Source of the DNA: Thermoprotei archaeon
Lineage (GTDB): Archaea; Thermoproteota; Thermoprotei; Thermoproteales; B15-G16
Length of the DNA: 64,000 nucleotides
Direction: 5' to 3'
NCBI GenBank assembly: GCA_003649205.1
Contig: QMRC01000004.1
Coordinates: forward strand, 1 to 64,000
Shown here: positions 34,479 to 43,974 of the stretch, in pieces
How positions within the stretch are numbered: the first letter of the stretch is position 1
Layout: each line of letters begins with the position of its first letter
Notes under the pieces: model-generated
Databases searched by the model: none
Told to the model about the DNA's origin: nothing
Seen by the model: the letters and a program-made list of their open reading frames with translations, nothing else
Translations under genes and position numbers: made by a program

Positions 34479-36155
34479 ATGTCAACACTCATAGAGCTAG
34501 ATGATGTCTGGGTCAGGTACAGAATGGCTAGAGATTACGCACTTAGAGGTATATCGCTCAAGATTAGAGAAGGTGATGTAGTCGGTATCATAGGACCTAC
34601 AGGAGCAGGTAAGTCAACACTCGCTAAGGTCATGTGCGGTATAGTACCCAACCTAGAGCCCTGTGATGAATTTCGAGGCTACGTATCGGTCTGTGGCCTA
34701 GATACGAGAGAAGTCCCCGTAGGCATAATCTGCAGGAGGTGCGCAATGGTGTTTCAAGACTACGAAGCACAGCTCTTCAGGACATCTGTCGAGCTTGAGG
34801 TAGCCTTCGGGCCTGAGAACCTAGGACTTGAACCAAGTGAAATCGAGAGGAGGGTTAAGTGGGCTCTAGAGCTAACAGGTCTAGTAGGTCTCGAACGCAG
34901 GTACACCTACGCCTTAAGTGGTGGACAGAAGCAGAGACTCGCAATAGCATCAGTACTCAGCCTCCAACCAGATGTCCTGGTACTAGATGAAGCAACCAGC
35001 GACCTAGATCCGAGAGGTAAGCTAGAGCTATTTCAGGTGATCAAGAAGTTAATTGAAGCAAGAATAATTAAGGCAGCTGTGATAATAGACCATCACCTCG
35101 ATAAGCTAGCACAGCTAGCAAATAGAATAGTGGTTCTCAAAAATGGTGAGGTAATAGATGAGGGAACCCCAAGAGAAGTACTGACCAAGGTAGAGCTACT
35201 GAAATCACTTAAGTTAGAACCACCTCAAGTAACTGAACTCTTTCACAGACTAGGTCACACAAGAGATAAGCTACCACTCACCATAGATGAAGCTCTAGAG
35301 CATACCAAGAACCTCAGAGCTAGAAAACCAGAGAGGACAGAGGTGTCTAAAGTAGATAAGGTACTATCCCTAAGAGATATCTGGTTCTACTACGTACCAA
35401 GCGAATGGGTTCTCAAGGGAATCAACCTAGATGTGTACAGAGGTGAGTGCCTAGGCATAATAGGTCAAAACGGTAGCGGTAAGACCACACTAGCAAACAT
35501 CATAATGGGCATACTGAAGCCAATTAAGGGTAGAGTAACCCTACTAGATCAAGACGTAACAGAGAAAGGACCAACAGCAAGAATCGGTATAATAGGTTAC
35601 GTACTACAGAACCCTGACTACCAAATATTCAACAGAACAGTATACGAAGAACTCGCATTCGCACCAAAGCACATGAACTTACCACCAGACGAAGTCGATA
35701 GGAGGGTCAAGCACGTAGCTAAGCTCGTCGGTATAGAGCACTTACTAGATGAAGACCCATTCTTCCTCAGTAAAGCAGATAGACAGAGAGTAGCAGTAGC
35801 ATCAGTACTCACAATGTACCCAAAGATCTTACTACTCGACGAACCAACAACAGGATTAACACCAGGAGAAACTAGAGACCTCATGGACTTAGTAATGAAG
35901 TTAAATAGAGAACTAGGAATGACAGTCATAGTCATCACACACGACATGAACGTAGTTGCTAGGTACTGCACAAGAGTAGTACTCATGAAGAGTGGAGAAA
36001 TAGTAATCGACACAGACACCAGAACACTATTCAAAAACATCGAATTACTGAGACAAAACTACATAGAACCACCACAGATCATAGAGTACACGGTAAGAGC
36101 ACTCGGAGAACCATACCTAACAGTTGACGAACTCATACAGCACCTAGAGAGGTGA
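34479..36155 (+). CDS. fused two-domain ECF transporter ATPase (EcfA-EcfA')
   Basis: A 558-residue protein with two ABC ATPase domains. The first (residues about 1-245) has GPTGAGKST, LSGGQKQR and LDEATSDLD. The second (about 290-530) has GQNGSGKTT and LLLDEPTTGLT, but its signature is FLSKADRQR in place of LSGGQ. The composite ATPase therefore likely has one standard and one degenerate site. It energises uptake with the T and S components on either side. A 4-base gap separates it from ecfT. Confidence 0.92.
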   Translation: MSTLIELDDVWVRYRMARDYALRGISLKIREGDVVGIIGPTGAGKSTLAKVMCGIVPNLEPCDEFRGYVSVCGLDTREVPVGIICRRCAMVFQDYEAQLFRTSVELEVAFGPENLGLEPSEIERRVKWALELTGLVGLERRYTYALSGGQKQRLAIASVLSLQPDVLVLDEATSDLDPRGKLELFQVIKKLIEARIIKAAVIIDHHLDKLAQLANRIVVLKNGEVIDEGTPREVLTKVELLKSLKLEPPQVTELFHRLGHTRDKLPLTIDEALEHTKNLRARKPERTEVSKVDKVLSLRDIWFYYVPSEWVLKGINLDVYRGECLGIIGQNGSGKTTLANIIMGILKPIKGRVTLLDQDVTEKGPTARIGIIGYVLQNPDYQIFNRTVYEELAFAPKHMNLPPDEVDRRVKHVAKLVGIEHLLDEDPFFLSKADRQRVAVASVLTMYPKILLLDEPTTGLTPGETRDLMDLVMKLNRELGMTVIVITHDMNVVARYCTRVVLMKSGEIVIDTDTRTLFKNIELLRQNYIEPPQIIEYTVRALGEPYLTVDELIQHLER

Positions 36156-36159
36156 AGTA

Positions 36160-36954
36160 ATGAAGTTCGTACTGTACGTAGATGCCAACTCACCAATACA
36201 CAGACTAGACCCAAGAACAAAACTCTACTGGGTACTCTGCGTCTTCATATGGTCAATGACCTTCAACCACCCACTCTACACAGCAGCAATACTAGGAATC
36301 GTACTAGCAACACTACTGATGAGCAGAGCAATTAAAGGAGTGAAATTCGCAACAATACCACTGACAATACTCATAGCAATGTGCATCGTACTGTGGCCAC
36401 TCTTCAGAAGAGAAGGAACAACCGTACTACTCTCCCTAGGACCACTAAACATATACTACGAATCACTACTCTACGCAGTAGCTGTTGGATTTAGACTAAC
36501 AGCAATGGTCCTAGCAGGACTCACACTACTCGTAACAACCAGAATAGAGGAACTAGAAGCAGCACTAGTCAAGCTCAAGCTACCCTACCCAATAGCATTT
36601 GGAGTATCAGCAGTATTCAGATTCATACCAACACTCATGGGAGATGCACACATGGTAATAGCAGCACAGAGAGCAAGAGGAGTAGACCCCTTGAGAGGTA
36701 GCTTAGTAACCAAGATCAAGAACTCAGCATTGATAGTAGCGCCGATATTCATGACATCAATGAGAAGACTATCAACACTACCACTAGCAATGGAATCAAG
36801 AGGATACACACCAACAGCAAAGAGAACATACCTCATACAACTCAAGATGAGACCAGTAGACTACATCTACATAGCACTCTCCACAGCACTAACAGCAACC
36901 TTCATCTACATGAGACTAAACGGAATAGGAGTCATATACCCACACTACATCTAA
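36160..36954 (+). CDS. ECF transporter transmembrane (T) component
   Basis: A 264-residue protein with about five hydrophobic segments and the EcfT coupling motifs: AQRARGVD near residue 168 and the second Ala-Arg-type motif ESRGYT near residue 212. It links the ATPases to the S component. GAGGTGAAGT precedes ATG 36160. The plus strand is strongly A/C rich, in contrast to the pilus genes after 38 kb. Confidence 0.9.
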   Translation: MKFVLYVDANSPIHRLDPRTKLYWVLCVFIWSMTFNHPLYTAAILGIVLATLLMSRAIKGVKFATIPLTILIAMCIVLWPLFRREGTTVLLSLGPLNIYYESLLYAVAVGFRLTAMVLAGLTLLVTTRIEELEAALVKLKLPYPIAFGVSAVFRFIPTLMGDAHMVIAAQRARGVDPLRGSLVTKIKNSALIVAPIFMTSMRRLSTLPLAMESRGYTPTAKRTYLIQLKMRPVDYIYIALSTALTATFIYMRLNGIGVIYPHYI

Positions 36955-37275
36955 GAAAACACAAACAAACTCAAAACCTCCTCAACAACACACTCAATCC
37001 ACTACCAACTCCCCCTTCCCAAAAGACAACACATAGATAGATACCCCAACTACGTAGAGTATAGTGAACACGATAACCTACATAGAGCTACCACACACAT
37101 AACACATGTATAGAGAAGCGACGAAACAATAGAACTGTACACTGTATACACGTTAAACACCTCAAACCACAGTTCAAGACAGGCTGCAATGTAGAGTATA
37201 CGTAGTTAAATAATTTGAACTAATCAAATGTATATAAACCATTCACTCAATATAAAGACCACAGAGGTTGGGAAT
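36955..37275 (+). promoter_or_regulatory. intergenic region with pilin promoter
   Basis: The gap after ecfT is A/C rich with short direct motifs (ACACACATAACACATG) and no gene. Near its end TATATAAA (about 37231-37238) is followed by a leader and GAGGTTGGG just before the pilin ATG at 37276, so this is the promoter of the 10-kb pilus operon. No operator or origin-like repeats were identified. Confidence 0.55.
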
Positions 37276-37812
37276 ATGAGGAGAAGTAGGAAAGGTATGA
37301 CCGCAATACAAGCAATTGTAATCGCAGTAGTAGCAATCGTAATTGCAGGAGTAGCAGCATTCGTAATCTGGAGAATGACAGCAGCTGCAGCAGCGCAATT
37401 CAAGCCAGAGGTACTGGAGAGCAAGGCAGTATATGATGAAAGTGATGGATCACAGGCAATCTATATTGTGCTTAGAAATGGAGGTACGAAACGCGTAAGG
37501 CTCATAGCGGTTGATGTTGTGACATCTGGTGGTAAGAAAACTGCCCCACCATCTGGTGGAGCTGCAGCAATAGAACCGGGATTAACGTATGTGATAAAGA
37601 TAAATCCTGCTTCACTGGGCATTGCAATGACACCAGCAGAAACAGTAACTGTTAACTTAAGGTTTGATGACGGCACAACAGTACCAGTTAGTATAGAGAG
37701 CGAAAGTGGTTCTATAAGCGATACCGAATCGTACATAGCTTCGGCCTTCTACGGTCAGGACAGTATACCTACCAATTACCTAATTATAGTGGGTGGGACA
37801 ACTGGTGTATAG
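37276..37812 (+). CDS. major type IV pilin-like protein
   Basis: The start at ATG 37276 follows GAGGTTGGG. The class III signal MRRSRKG precedes MTAIQAIVIAVVAIVIAGVAAFVIW; cleavage after the Gly would leave the hydrophobic assembly helix. The remaining 150 residues form a beta-rich head (VYIVLRNGGTKRVRLIAVDVV type). At 178 residues it fits an archaeal pilin or adhesion pilin. It is first in the operon and has its own strong TATA box, as expected for the most abundant subunit. Confidence 0.82.
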   Translation: MRRSRKGMTAIQAIVIAVVAIVIAGVAAFVIWRMTAAAAAQFKPEVLESKAVYDESDGSQAIYIVLRNGGTKRVRLIAVDVVTSGGKKTAPPSGGAAAIEPGLTYVIKINPASLGIAMTPAETVTVNLRFDDGTTVPVSIESESGSISDTESYIASAFYGQDSIPTNYLIIVGGTTGV

Positions 37813-37835
37813 TATTATATAGTGGGGTAACAAAC

Positions 37836-39623
37836 TTGCTCCGTAGTAGTGTTTTTTTCAAAGTTCATCAATTTATATCTAACTTCCTAAACTCACATCC
37901 TGAAGTTAGCAGTAAACTTAATGATCTATTGCTTAGGGCTGGTATTCACATTCCTGCCGATGTCTATGTGTCCAATGCAGTTATTTCTTCAATGCTCACG
38001 TTCCTTGGATCTATGGCCCTTAGTATATTGCTTCTTACACTAATGAACTTACCTCCTAGCTTCACTATACTGTTCATATTTCCGGTACCTGTAATAACTT
38101 TCCTTTTCTTCCTATTCGTTATTCCACTTGTGAAAGCTAGTTCCATTAGGTCGAGACTTGATGTTGAGCTTCCTTTCTTTACTGCTTTTCTTTCTATGGT
38201 TGTTGCTAGTGGTGTTTCTATTGCTAGGGGTATTCACTATGTTGTTAAGAGACCTATCTTTGCTGAAACGAGTAGGTTCCTTAGGCAAATCTACATTAGG
38301 TTTATGTTCTATGGTAGGTCTGTTTTTGATGCTATTACTGAGGTTTGTAGGTTTATTCCTCATGAGAGGTTGAGGGCTATACTGAGTGGTTATGTTACGA
38401 CTGTTCTCACGGGTGGTGATGTTGTTCACTACATGGATCTCGTGACTAGGGATGTCATTAACTATAGATCGGCTACTGTTCGTTCAACGGTTAGCTTCGT
38501 TATTAACTTCATTACTGGTTTGACTGTTGGTGTTTTGATGATAATTGTCATGCTTGAGATTGTTGCTTATCTACCTGTCTTGGGTGTTGGTATTCAGGTT
38601 CTATCTCCTGAGGAGCTTGATGTGGTTTTCATGCTTCTCATGTTCTCTCCACTTCTCTTCATTGTCTTTGGGGCAACTACTCGTGGTATATACTCTGGAT
38701 CCATGAAGTATAGGGGGAGGCACTTCGTGTATGTAGCTGCGTTGTTTGGTATTGGTTGTCTCTGTGGTCTTGCTCTCTACCACTTACTACCTAGTGAGGT
38801 CGCTATTCAGCTTGGTTCTGTGTCTTCTGTTGTTAAGAAGGATCTATCTGTTCTCGTTATGTTGGTTATTCTCTGTGGTTGTCTTGCTGCTGGTGCTTGG
38901 TATGATCGTATTTATCGTGAGAGGATTAGTCTTGAGCGTGGTTTTGTAAGGTTTCTCGTGGATCTTGCTGAAGCTAGGAAGACTGGTCTCTCTGTTGAGA
39001 GGTGTTTTGAGTTGCTTGCTGAGAGGGATTACGGTGCTTTTACGAAGATTCTTCGTGATGCTGCTAGGCAGCTTAGGTTGGGTGTTTGGATTGGTAGGAT
39101 AGTGGATATGGTTGTGTCTAGGAGTACGTCGACTCTCGTGGATACCTACATGAGGTTGCTCATGTCTAGTATTGAGTTTGGTGGTGGTCATGTTAAGTCT
39201 CTTGAGTCGTTAGCTACCTTCGCAACTACTATGATGGGTATTGAGGATGAAGCTCGTAGGTCAGCTAAGCAGATTCTCATTATTGCGCTTATGGCTGTTG
39301 TCACCCTGCTCATTACTGTGATCTTCATGAATATCCTGTCTGTTGGTACTATTCAGTTCGTATCGTCTCCTGTCGCTGCTGGTGCTGGTGGTTACACATT
39401 TTCTGTCTCTAAGGAGCATCTAGCTATGTTGTCTGAGTTGAATTCACGTATCATCCTATTCGTCATACTGTGTTCAATTGCTCTCGGTTTCTTAGCTGGT
39501 AGGGTGTGTTACGGTGATGTTCTTCAGTCCTTTAGGGCTATTGCTCTGTTGTCTGCTGTCTCGCTTGTGCTGTATGTATTCTCTCCTGTTGTTCAGAGTA
39601 TTGTGCTTGGTATTGGTGGTTGA
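37836..39623 (+). CDS. pilus assembly platform membrane protein, TadC/GspF-type, two modules
   Basis: A 595-residue integral membrane protein from TTG 37836. Two similar modules are visible, each with a soluble helical bundle (SRFLRQIYIRFMFYGRSVFDAI...; DLAEARKTGLSVERCFELLAERDYGAF...) between membrane spans. This is the layout of archaeal FlaJ/TadC-type proteins. It anchors the pilus ATPase and the growing fibre. From about 38.15 kb the plus strand is very G/T rich. Confidence 0.88.
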   Translation: MLRSSVFFKVHQFISNFLNSHPEVSSKLNDLLLRAGIHIPADVYVSNAVISSMLTFLGSMALSILLLTLMNLPPSFTILFIFPVPVITFLFFLFVIPLVKASSIRSRLDVELPFFTAFLSMVVASGVSIARGIHYVVKRPIFAETSRFLRQIYIRFMFYGRSVFDAITEVCRFIPHERLRAILSGYVTTVLTGGDVVHYMDLVTRDVINYRSATVRSTVSFVINFITGLTVGVLMIIVMLEIVAYLPVLGVGIQVLSPEELDVVFMLLMFSPLLFIVFGATTRGIYSGSMKYRGRHFVYVAALFGIGCLCGLALYHLLPSEVAIQLGSVSSVVKKDLSVLVMLVILCGCLAAGAWYDRIYRERISLERGFVRFLVDLAEARKTGLSVERCFELLAERDYGAFTKILRDAARQLRLGVWIGRIVDMVVSRSTSTLVDTYMRLLMSSIEFGGGHVKSLESLATFATTMMGIEDEARRSAKQILIIALMAVVTLLITVIFMNILSVGTIQFVSSPVAAGAGGYTFSVSKEHLAMLSELNSRIILFVILCSIALGFLAGRVCYGDVLQSFRAIALLSAVSLVLYVFSPVVQSIVLGIGG

Positions 39624-39625
39624 GA

Positions 39626-40036
39626 ATGAGTATGGATGTTAGGTTTTTCTCGAGTTTTCAGGAAGCTTTGGAATTCTTTGAGCGTGAGCGTGAGAGGTTA
39701 CGGTCTAGGCTTGAGGAGCTTAGGGTTGTTGTTAAGGAGTTTGAGGAGCTTCGTAGTAATCCAATCTATGAGGAGGTTGAGGAGCGTGTTCAGGAGTTTG
39801 AGAGTGTCTTTGGTAAGATTCGTATAGTGATTTCTGAGCCATTGTCGAAGTTATTGGAGAGGCTTCACTCTATCTTAAGTGATCTCGAGGTTGCTGTTAA
39901 GAATCTCGATGAGACGATCAGTACTCTCCGTAAGGCTCTCGATCAAGATCCATCCCTTAAGAATGTTAAGGGGACAGTGATTGTTGTTCTTGAGAATTAC
40001 CTAGCTAAGAGGGTTATTGTCGTGCTTGCTCCTTAG
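39626..40036 (+). CDS. coiled-coil protein of the pilus operon
   Basis: A 136-residue protein (ATG 39626; TTG 39620 and ATG 39632 also possible) that is nearly all helical, with Glu/Arg-rich heptads (residues about 15-110). It has no membrane span. It overlaps or abuts the platform gene and is followed closely by a membrane protein. It may be a cytoplasmic accessory or scaffold of the assembly machine, an inference from position only. Confidence 0.6.
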   Translation: MSMDVRFFSSFQEALEFFERERERLRSRLEELRVVVKEFEELRSNPIYEEVEERVQEFESVFGKIRIVISEPLSKLLERLHSILSDLEVAVKNLDETISTLRKALDQDPSLKNVKGTVIVVLENYLAKRVIVVLAP

Positions 40037-40046
40037 GGGTGAGTGC

Positions 40047-41033
40047 ATGCTGAGTACTCCGCTAGATGTCTCGTGGTTTATTAAGTTACTTGTCGTGTGC
40101 GTATCTGAGTACAGTCTGTACTTAACTCTCGCATCCTTAGTAGTGGGTGTAGTTCTTGTTGTTCTTGATAGGGTGTCTATTGGTGTTGCTATACCTACTT
40201 CACTTGTCGTGCTGGGAGCTACTCTACATCTACTGTATCCAGGTGATGTTCCTCTTAACTCACTTATCAACTATCTCTTTGCTCTTCTCTTGACGATTAC
40301 GGTGCTTGTTTGCTATGATCTCTTGAGGTTGATTATGGAATCTAGGTCTAGTGTCTCGGAAGAGGGTTCTAAGGAAGTACCTACGGAGAGACGTGGGTTT
40401 AAGGTACGTATTCTCGGTCGGAGAGTGAAGGAGGTTAAGCACGTAGTTCCTTCTGAGAAGCTTGATTCAGTGATTAAGGAGGTGTTACCTACTCTTAGGC
40501 CTCTAGCTTCGTCTCTTATACCTGTATCAACTTCATCGCTTGAGTCTTCAACTAGGAGCTTATCCGCTAGTGGGGATGTTAGGGGGAGATTGAGTAGGGT
40601 ATTGTCTCTTGTTAGGGGGAGGTGTATGTGTGTTATTCTTGGTCGTGGATTAGAGGATTTTGCTGAGAAGCTTCGTGAGTTTGAGACTTACCTCAAGTTC
40701 GAGATTTCACGTCTTAGGGCTAAGAGGTTGCAGGTAGAGAACTTGCTTAGGTTGGTGTCTCGTGGTGTTAAGGCTTCTCACGTGATCAAGAGGTTTAGTG
40801 TTGGTGGTTGTAGTTTTGAAGTTCTTGATTTCTACGATAAGTCTATTCTCGTACTTCTTGAGGATAAGGTACGTAGAGATGTCATCCTCCTTTCTCAGGT
40901 ACGTGAGATCCTCGATGAGCTTGAGAGGGGTTCGCTACAGAACATTATCTCTCGTGATGATTTGTTGATCCTACCAGTACTGTACTCATCGTGTGGTGAT
41001 GTACTTGTTCTACATAAGGTTTCCAGGAGGTGA
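40047..41033 (+). CDS. membrane protein of the pilus operon
   Basis: GGGGTGAG just upstream supports ATG 40047. The 328-residue product has three or four hydrophobic segments in the first 100 residues, a Ser-rich linker, and a cytoplasmic helical region (about 185-320) with charged coiled-coil character. No family is recognised. Its place between the platform and ATPase genes suggests an assembly component specific to this pilus type. Confidence 0.6.
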   Translation: MLSTPLDVSWFIKLLVVCVSEYSLYLTLASLVVGVVLVVLDRVSIGVAIPTSLVVLGATLHLLYPGDVPLNSLINYLFALLLTITVLVCYDLLRLIMESRSSVSEEGSKEVPTERRGFKVRILGRRVKEVKHVVPSEKLDSVIKEVLPTLRPLASSLIPVSTSSLESSTRSLSASGDVRGRLSRVLSLVRGRCMCVILGRGLEDFAEKLREFETYLKFEISRLRAKRLQVENLLRLVSRGVKASHVIKRFSVGGCSFEVLDFYDKSILVLLEDKVRRDVILLSQVREILDELERGSLQNIISRDDLLILPVLYSSCGDVLVLHKVSRR

Positions 41034-41039
41034 TTATGG

Positions 41040-42623
41040 GTGAGGTTATTTAAGCTACGTCGTGGTGAGAAGGCGGTTCAGGAGCAAGTTTCAGAATCGG
41101 AGACTACGTACATTACGACGTACCCCGGTATTAGGATAATCCCATTTACTGAGGAGTACAGGGTTATTGAGAGGTATCCACTGATTGAGCCATTTGCGTA
41201 TGCTGTTATTGGTGAACACCTTGAGACAGGTAACTACCTGTACTTCGTTGATGAACCATCGCTCACAGGTAGAGCGTATAGAGTCTACAAGACGCTTCTA
41301 GACTACCTACTCATTGAGGTACCTGAGATCAAGGTGGAGGCTGTTAGTAGCTATAGGGAATTACTTGAGGAGATGTATGTCCATGTAGAGAACATAATTC
41401 GTAAGTACAAGCTAGTTATTGGTGAGTTATCTGACTGGGAGTGGGCTACGGTACTGTACTACATAATTCGCGACTTAATTGGTTACGGACCTATTGAGCC
41501 GGTTATGAGGGATGACAATATTGAGGATGTATCATGTGATGGTGTTGGTAAGCCAATATATGTATGGCATAGGAAGTACGAGTCACTACCTACGAACATA
41601 GTGTTTGAGAGTGAGGAAGCTCTAGACGAGTTCGTCACGAAGTTAGTCCATAAGAGTGGTAGGTCGGTATCGGTAGCTACACCAATTGTTGATGCTCAGT
41701 TACCGGATGGTTCACGACTCTGTGTTACGTATAAGAGGGAAGTATCTGTGGAAGGTTCTACCTTCACGATACGTAAGTTCAGGAGGAAGCCCTTTACATT
41801 TGTTGAGTTGATTCAGTATGGTTCAATCTCGCCAGAGATCGCTGCTTACTTCTGGCTCTTGCTGGAGCATAAGAGGTCTTTCTTAGTGATTGGTGTTACA
41901 GGTTCAGGTAAGACGACTCTACTAAATGCTCTAGCAACCTTCATACCACCCTACATGAAGATCATAACTGTTGAGGAGGTTCCTGAGATTAATTTACCTC
42001 ATGAGCACTGGGTTAGGTTGGTATCTAGATCTGCATTTGCTGCATCGGGTGAGAAGGTTGCTGAGATCACACTCTTTGACCTCGTTAAGGCTACATTACG
42101 AATGAGACCTGACTACATTATCGTAGGTGAGATTCGTGGTGAAGAAGCGTTCGTACTATTTCAAGCAACATCGACAGGACATGGAGGTATAAGCACGATG
42201 CACGCAGAGGACTTTCACAGTGCTGTTCGTAGGTTAGAGTCACCGCCAATGAACATACCACCACACTACATACCGACAATGAACGTCATGCTACATATAA
42301 AGAGAATTAAGCTAGGTGATAGAACAGTTAGGAGAGTTGTCGAGGTTGCTGAGGTCATTAGCGATAGAGAGTTCAACACCGTCTTCAAGTGGAACCCAAG
42401 AACTGATGAACATACGTCATTCATAGAGAAATCAAAATTACTGAGAGACATATGTGAGGAGACCGGATACGATTTCACTGAGTTACTGACTGAGGTATAC
42501 ACACGTAAAAGAATCATCGATTGGATGGTGAGGAATAACATATCTGACTTCAGTGATGTAGCTAAGGTCGTAACTCAGTTCTACCGTAGGAGAGAGAAAG
42601 TGCTTAAGTTGGTGAAGCTATGA
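41040..42623 (+). CDS. pilus assembly ATPase, GspE/VirB11/TadA-type
   Basis: A 527-residue secretion ATPase with an N-terminal domain of about 200 residues, Walker A GVTGSGKTTL near residue 285, the Asp-box region (VEEVPEINLPH), Walker B DYIIVGEIRGEEA and the His box (STMHAED). All are well conserved, unlike the divergent ATPase at 5.7 kb. It hydrolyses ATP on the cytoplasmic side to drive pilin extraction and assembly. Its 3' end overlaps the next gene by four bases. Confidence 0.92.
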   Translation: MRLFKLRRGEKAVQEQVSESETTYITTYPGIRIIPFTEEYRVIERYPLIEPFAYAVIGEHLETGNYLYFVDEPSLTGRAYRVYKTLLDYLLIEVPEIKVEAVSSYRELLEEMYVHVENIIRKYKLVIGELSDWEWATVLYYIIRDLIGYGPIEPVMRDDNIEDVSCDGVGKPIYVWHRKYESLPTNIVFESEEALDEFVTKLVHKSGRSVSVATPIVDAQLPDGSRLCVTYKREVSVEGSTFTIRKFRRKPFTFVELIQYGSISPEIAAYFWLLLEHKRSFLVIGVTGSGKTTLLNALATFIPPYMKIITVEEVPEINLPHEHWVRLVSRSAFAASGEKVAEITLFDLVKATLRMRPDYIIVGEIRGEEAFVLFQATSTGHGGISTMHAEDFHSAVRRLESPPMNIPPHYIPTMNVMLHIKRIKLGDRTVRRVVEVAEVISDREFNTVFKWNPRTDEHTSFIEKSKLLRDICEETGYDFTELLTEVYTRKRIIDWMVRNNISDFSDVAKVVTQFYRRREKVLKLVKL

Positions 42624-43375
42624 AGTTGGTACTGAGAAGCGATAGCGTTGAAGTATTTCGTAGATCTCATCTTAAGCAACTCTATGTGGAAGCTTACTTC
42701 CTGAGAAAGGTAGTTATGAGTAAGTTACCTGAACTCAGTAGTGAAGGTTATAGGAGAATGGATGTGAATGGGTGTATATTCGAAGTAAATCCATCAAGTG
42801 AAGTAGTGCTTAAGCTCTTGAAGAGTAGGCTCGAGAAGATTACTAGATTCACATCGCTGTTCACTAGAGCACTTGACATTATTGAGAAGGAGTTGGGTAG
42901 TGCTCGATCTAGTTCCTACGTATTGTTTCTACGTGATGACTTACTGGAGATACTGCTCTACGTTCTGACTCAAATACCTAATGTAATACCGTGTGATCTA
43001 CAGCCAAATGATGTTGAGGCTTTGAAAGTTCTCTACGATACTTCTCCAGAGGCGTGTGAGAGTGAAGATGCTATTAAACCCATTACTGAGCACATCAAGG
43101 GAGCTGCGGTTGGGGTAGAGAGGAGGGGTGTGGAACCTACTCACTACCGTGAAGTACGTGACGTAGATAGGAGTGAGGTAATGAGGTTGGTGGTTTACCT
43201 TGCTTGCAAGAGGTCCACTACTTTGAGTGAGTTACGGAGTAAATTTGATCAATCCCTAATCGATGAGGTACTAGCTATTGGTAGGTCTCTTGGAGTTCTC
43301 GAGGTTGAGGGTGAGAAAATTCGTGTTCGTGATGTGAATGAGCTAAAGAAGCTGATAAAACATCTGCTGAGGTAG
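42620..43375 (+). CDS. unrecognised cytoplasmic protein of the pilus operon, possible C-terminal winged helix
   Basis: A 251-residue soluble protein coupled to the ATPase by an ATGA overlap. The first 150 residues are helical with no motif. The last 70 (VMRLVVYLACKRSTTLSELRSKFDQSLIDEVL... then a beta-hairpin-like ending) look like a winged helix and could sense or regulate. No membrane segment is present. Confidence 0.55.
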   Translation: MKLVLRSDSVEVFRRSHLKQLYVEAYFLRKVVMSKLPELSSEGYRRMDVNGCIFEVNPSSEVVLKLLKSRLEKITRFTSLFTRALDIIEKELGSARSSSYVLFLRDDLLEILLYVLTQIPNVIPCDLQPNDVEALKVLYDTSPEACESEDAIKPITEHIKGAAVGVERRGVEPTHYREVRDVDRSEVMRLVVYLACKRSTTLSELRSKFDQSLIDEVLAIGRSLGVLEVEGEKIRVRDVNELKKLIKHLLR

Positions 43376-43380
43376 GGGTA

Positions 43381-43974
43381 ATGGTGTCTAGACGCAGGGG
43401 TCAGTTATCGATTGAGGCTATACTGATTACACTAGCTGTGTTAGTAGCTGCGTCTGTAGGTGCGTATGTGTATCTTAGGTACGTATCGAGGGGATTATCG
43501 GAGATAAACTTTCAAGCAATTAAGTTTAGTATTCAGATGCACTACAGCTGTAAGTACGTTGCTCTCTCTCCAAAGTACTTAGCAGTTAAGCTAATACTAA
43601 ACAAGGTACCGACAACACCTAGTATTCAGGCTTTCGTATTTACGATCTATGTAGTGGATTTGGAAACAGACTCAATACTCTACATAATTGACCTAAATTC
43701 AACAAGCATAGTGGGTCCGTGTAAGCTCTATACCATTGAGGAAGACTTCACAATACACTTCCTAAACGGTACAACTAGGTCGAGACACATGAAGGTTTAT
43801 GTGCTTGTTCCCCAGATGTCACCTGAAACAATAGATATTGTTCTAGATCTTGAGGCCTTGAAACCTATTCTTACTTCAGCTAGTAATCCTGCTATAGTTA
43901 CTTCGTTTTGGGTTGTGAGGGGTGGTGATCTATATGAGGTGGGTAGGTATGAGTACCCGGTTAAGGTCGTGTAG
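43381..43974 (+). CDS. prepilin-like protein
   Basis: A 197-residue protein whose start MVSRRRGQLSIEAILITLAVLVAASVGAYVY is a class III prepilin signal with cleavage expected after RRRG. It has a beta-rich extracellular part with two cysteines. It is probably a minor pilin or initiator. Its 3' end overlaps the next prepilin gene by 26 bases. Confidence 0.7.
   Translation: MVSRRRGQLSIEAILITLAVLVAASVGAYVYLRYVSRGLSEINFQAIKFSIQMHYSCKYVALSPKYLAVKLILNKVPTTPSIQAFVFTIYVVDLETDSILYIIDLNSTSIVGPCKLYTIEEDFTIHFLNGTTRSRHMKVYVLVPQMSPETIDIVLDLEALKPILTSASNPAIVTSFWVVRGGDLYEVGRYEYPVKVV

Noticed and set aside
36955-37275. Possible replication origin in the A/C-rich gap before the pilus operon
   Set aside because: A skew change is nearby, but no origin-recognition-box repeats, AT-rich unwinding element or cdc6/orc gene was seen.
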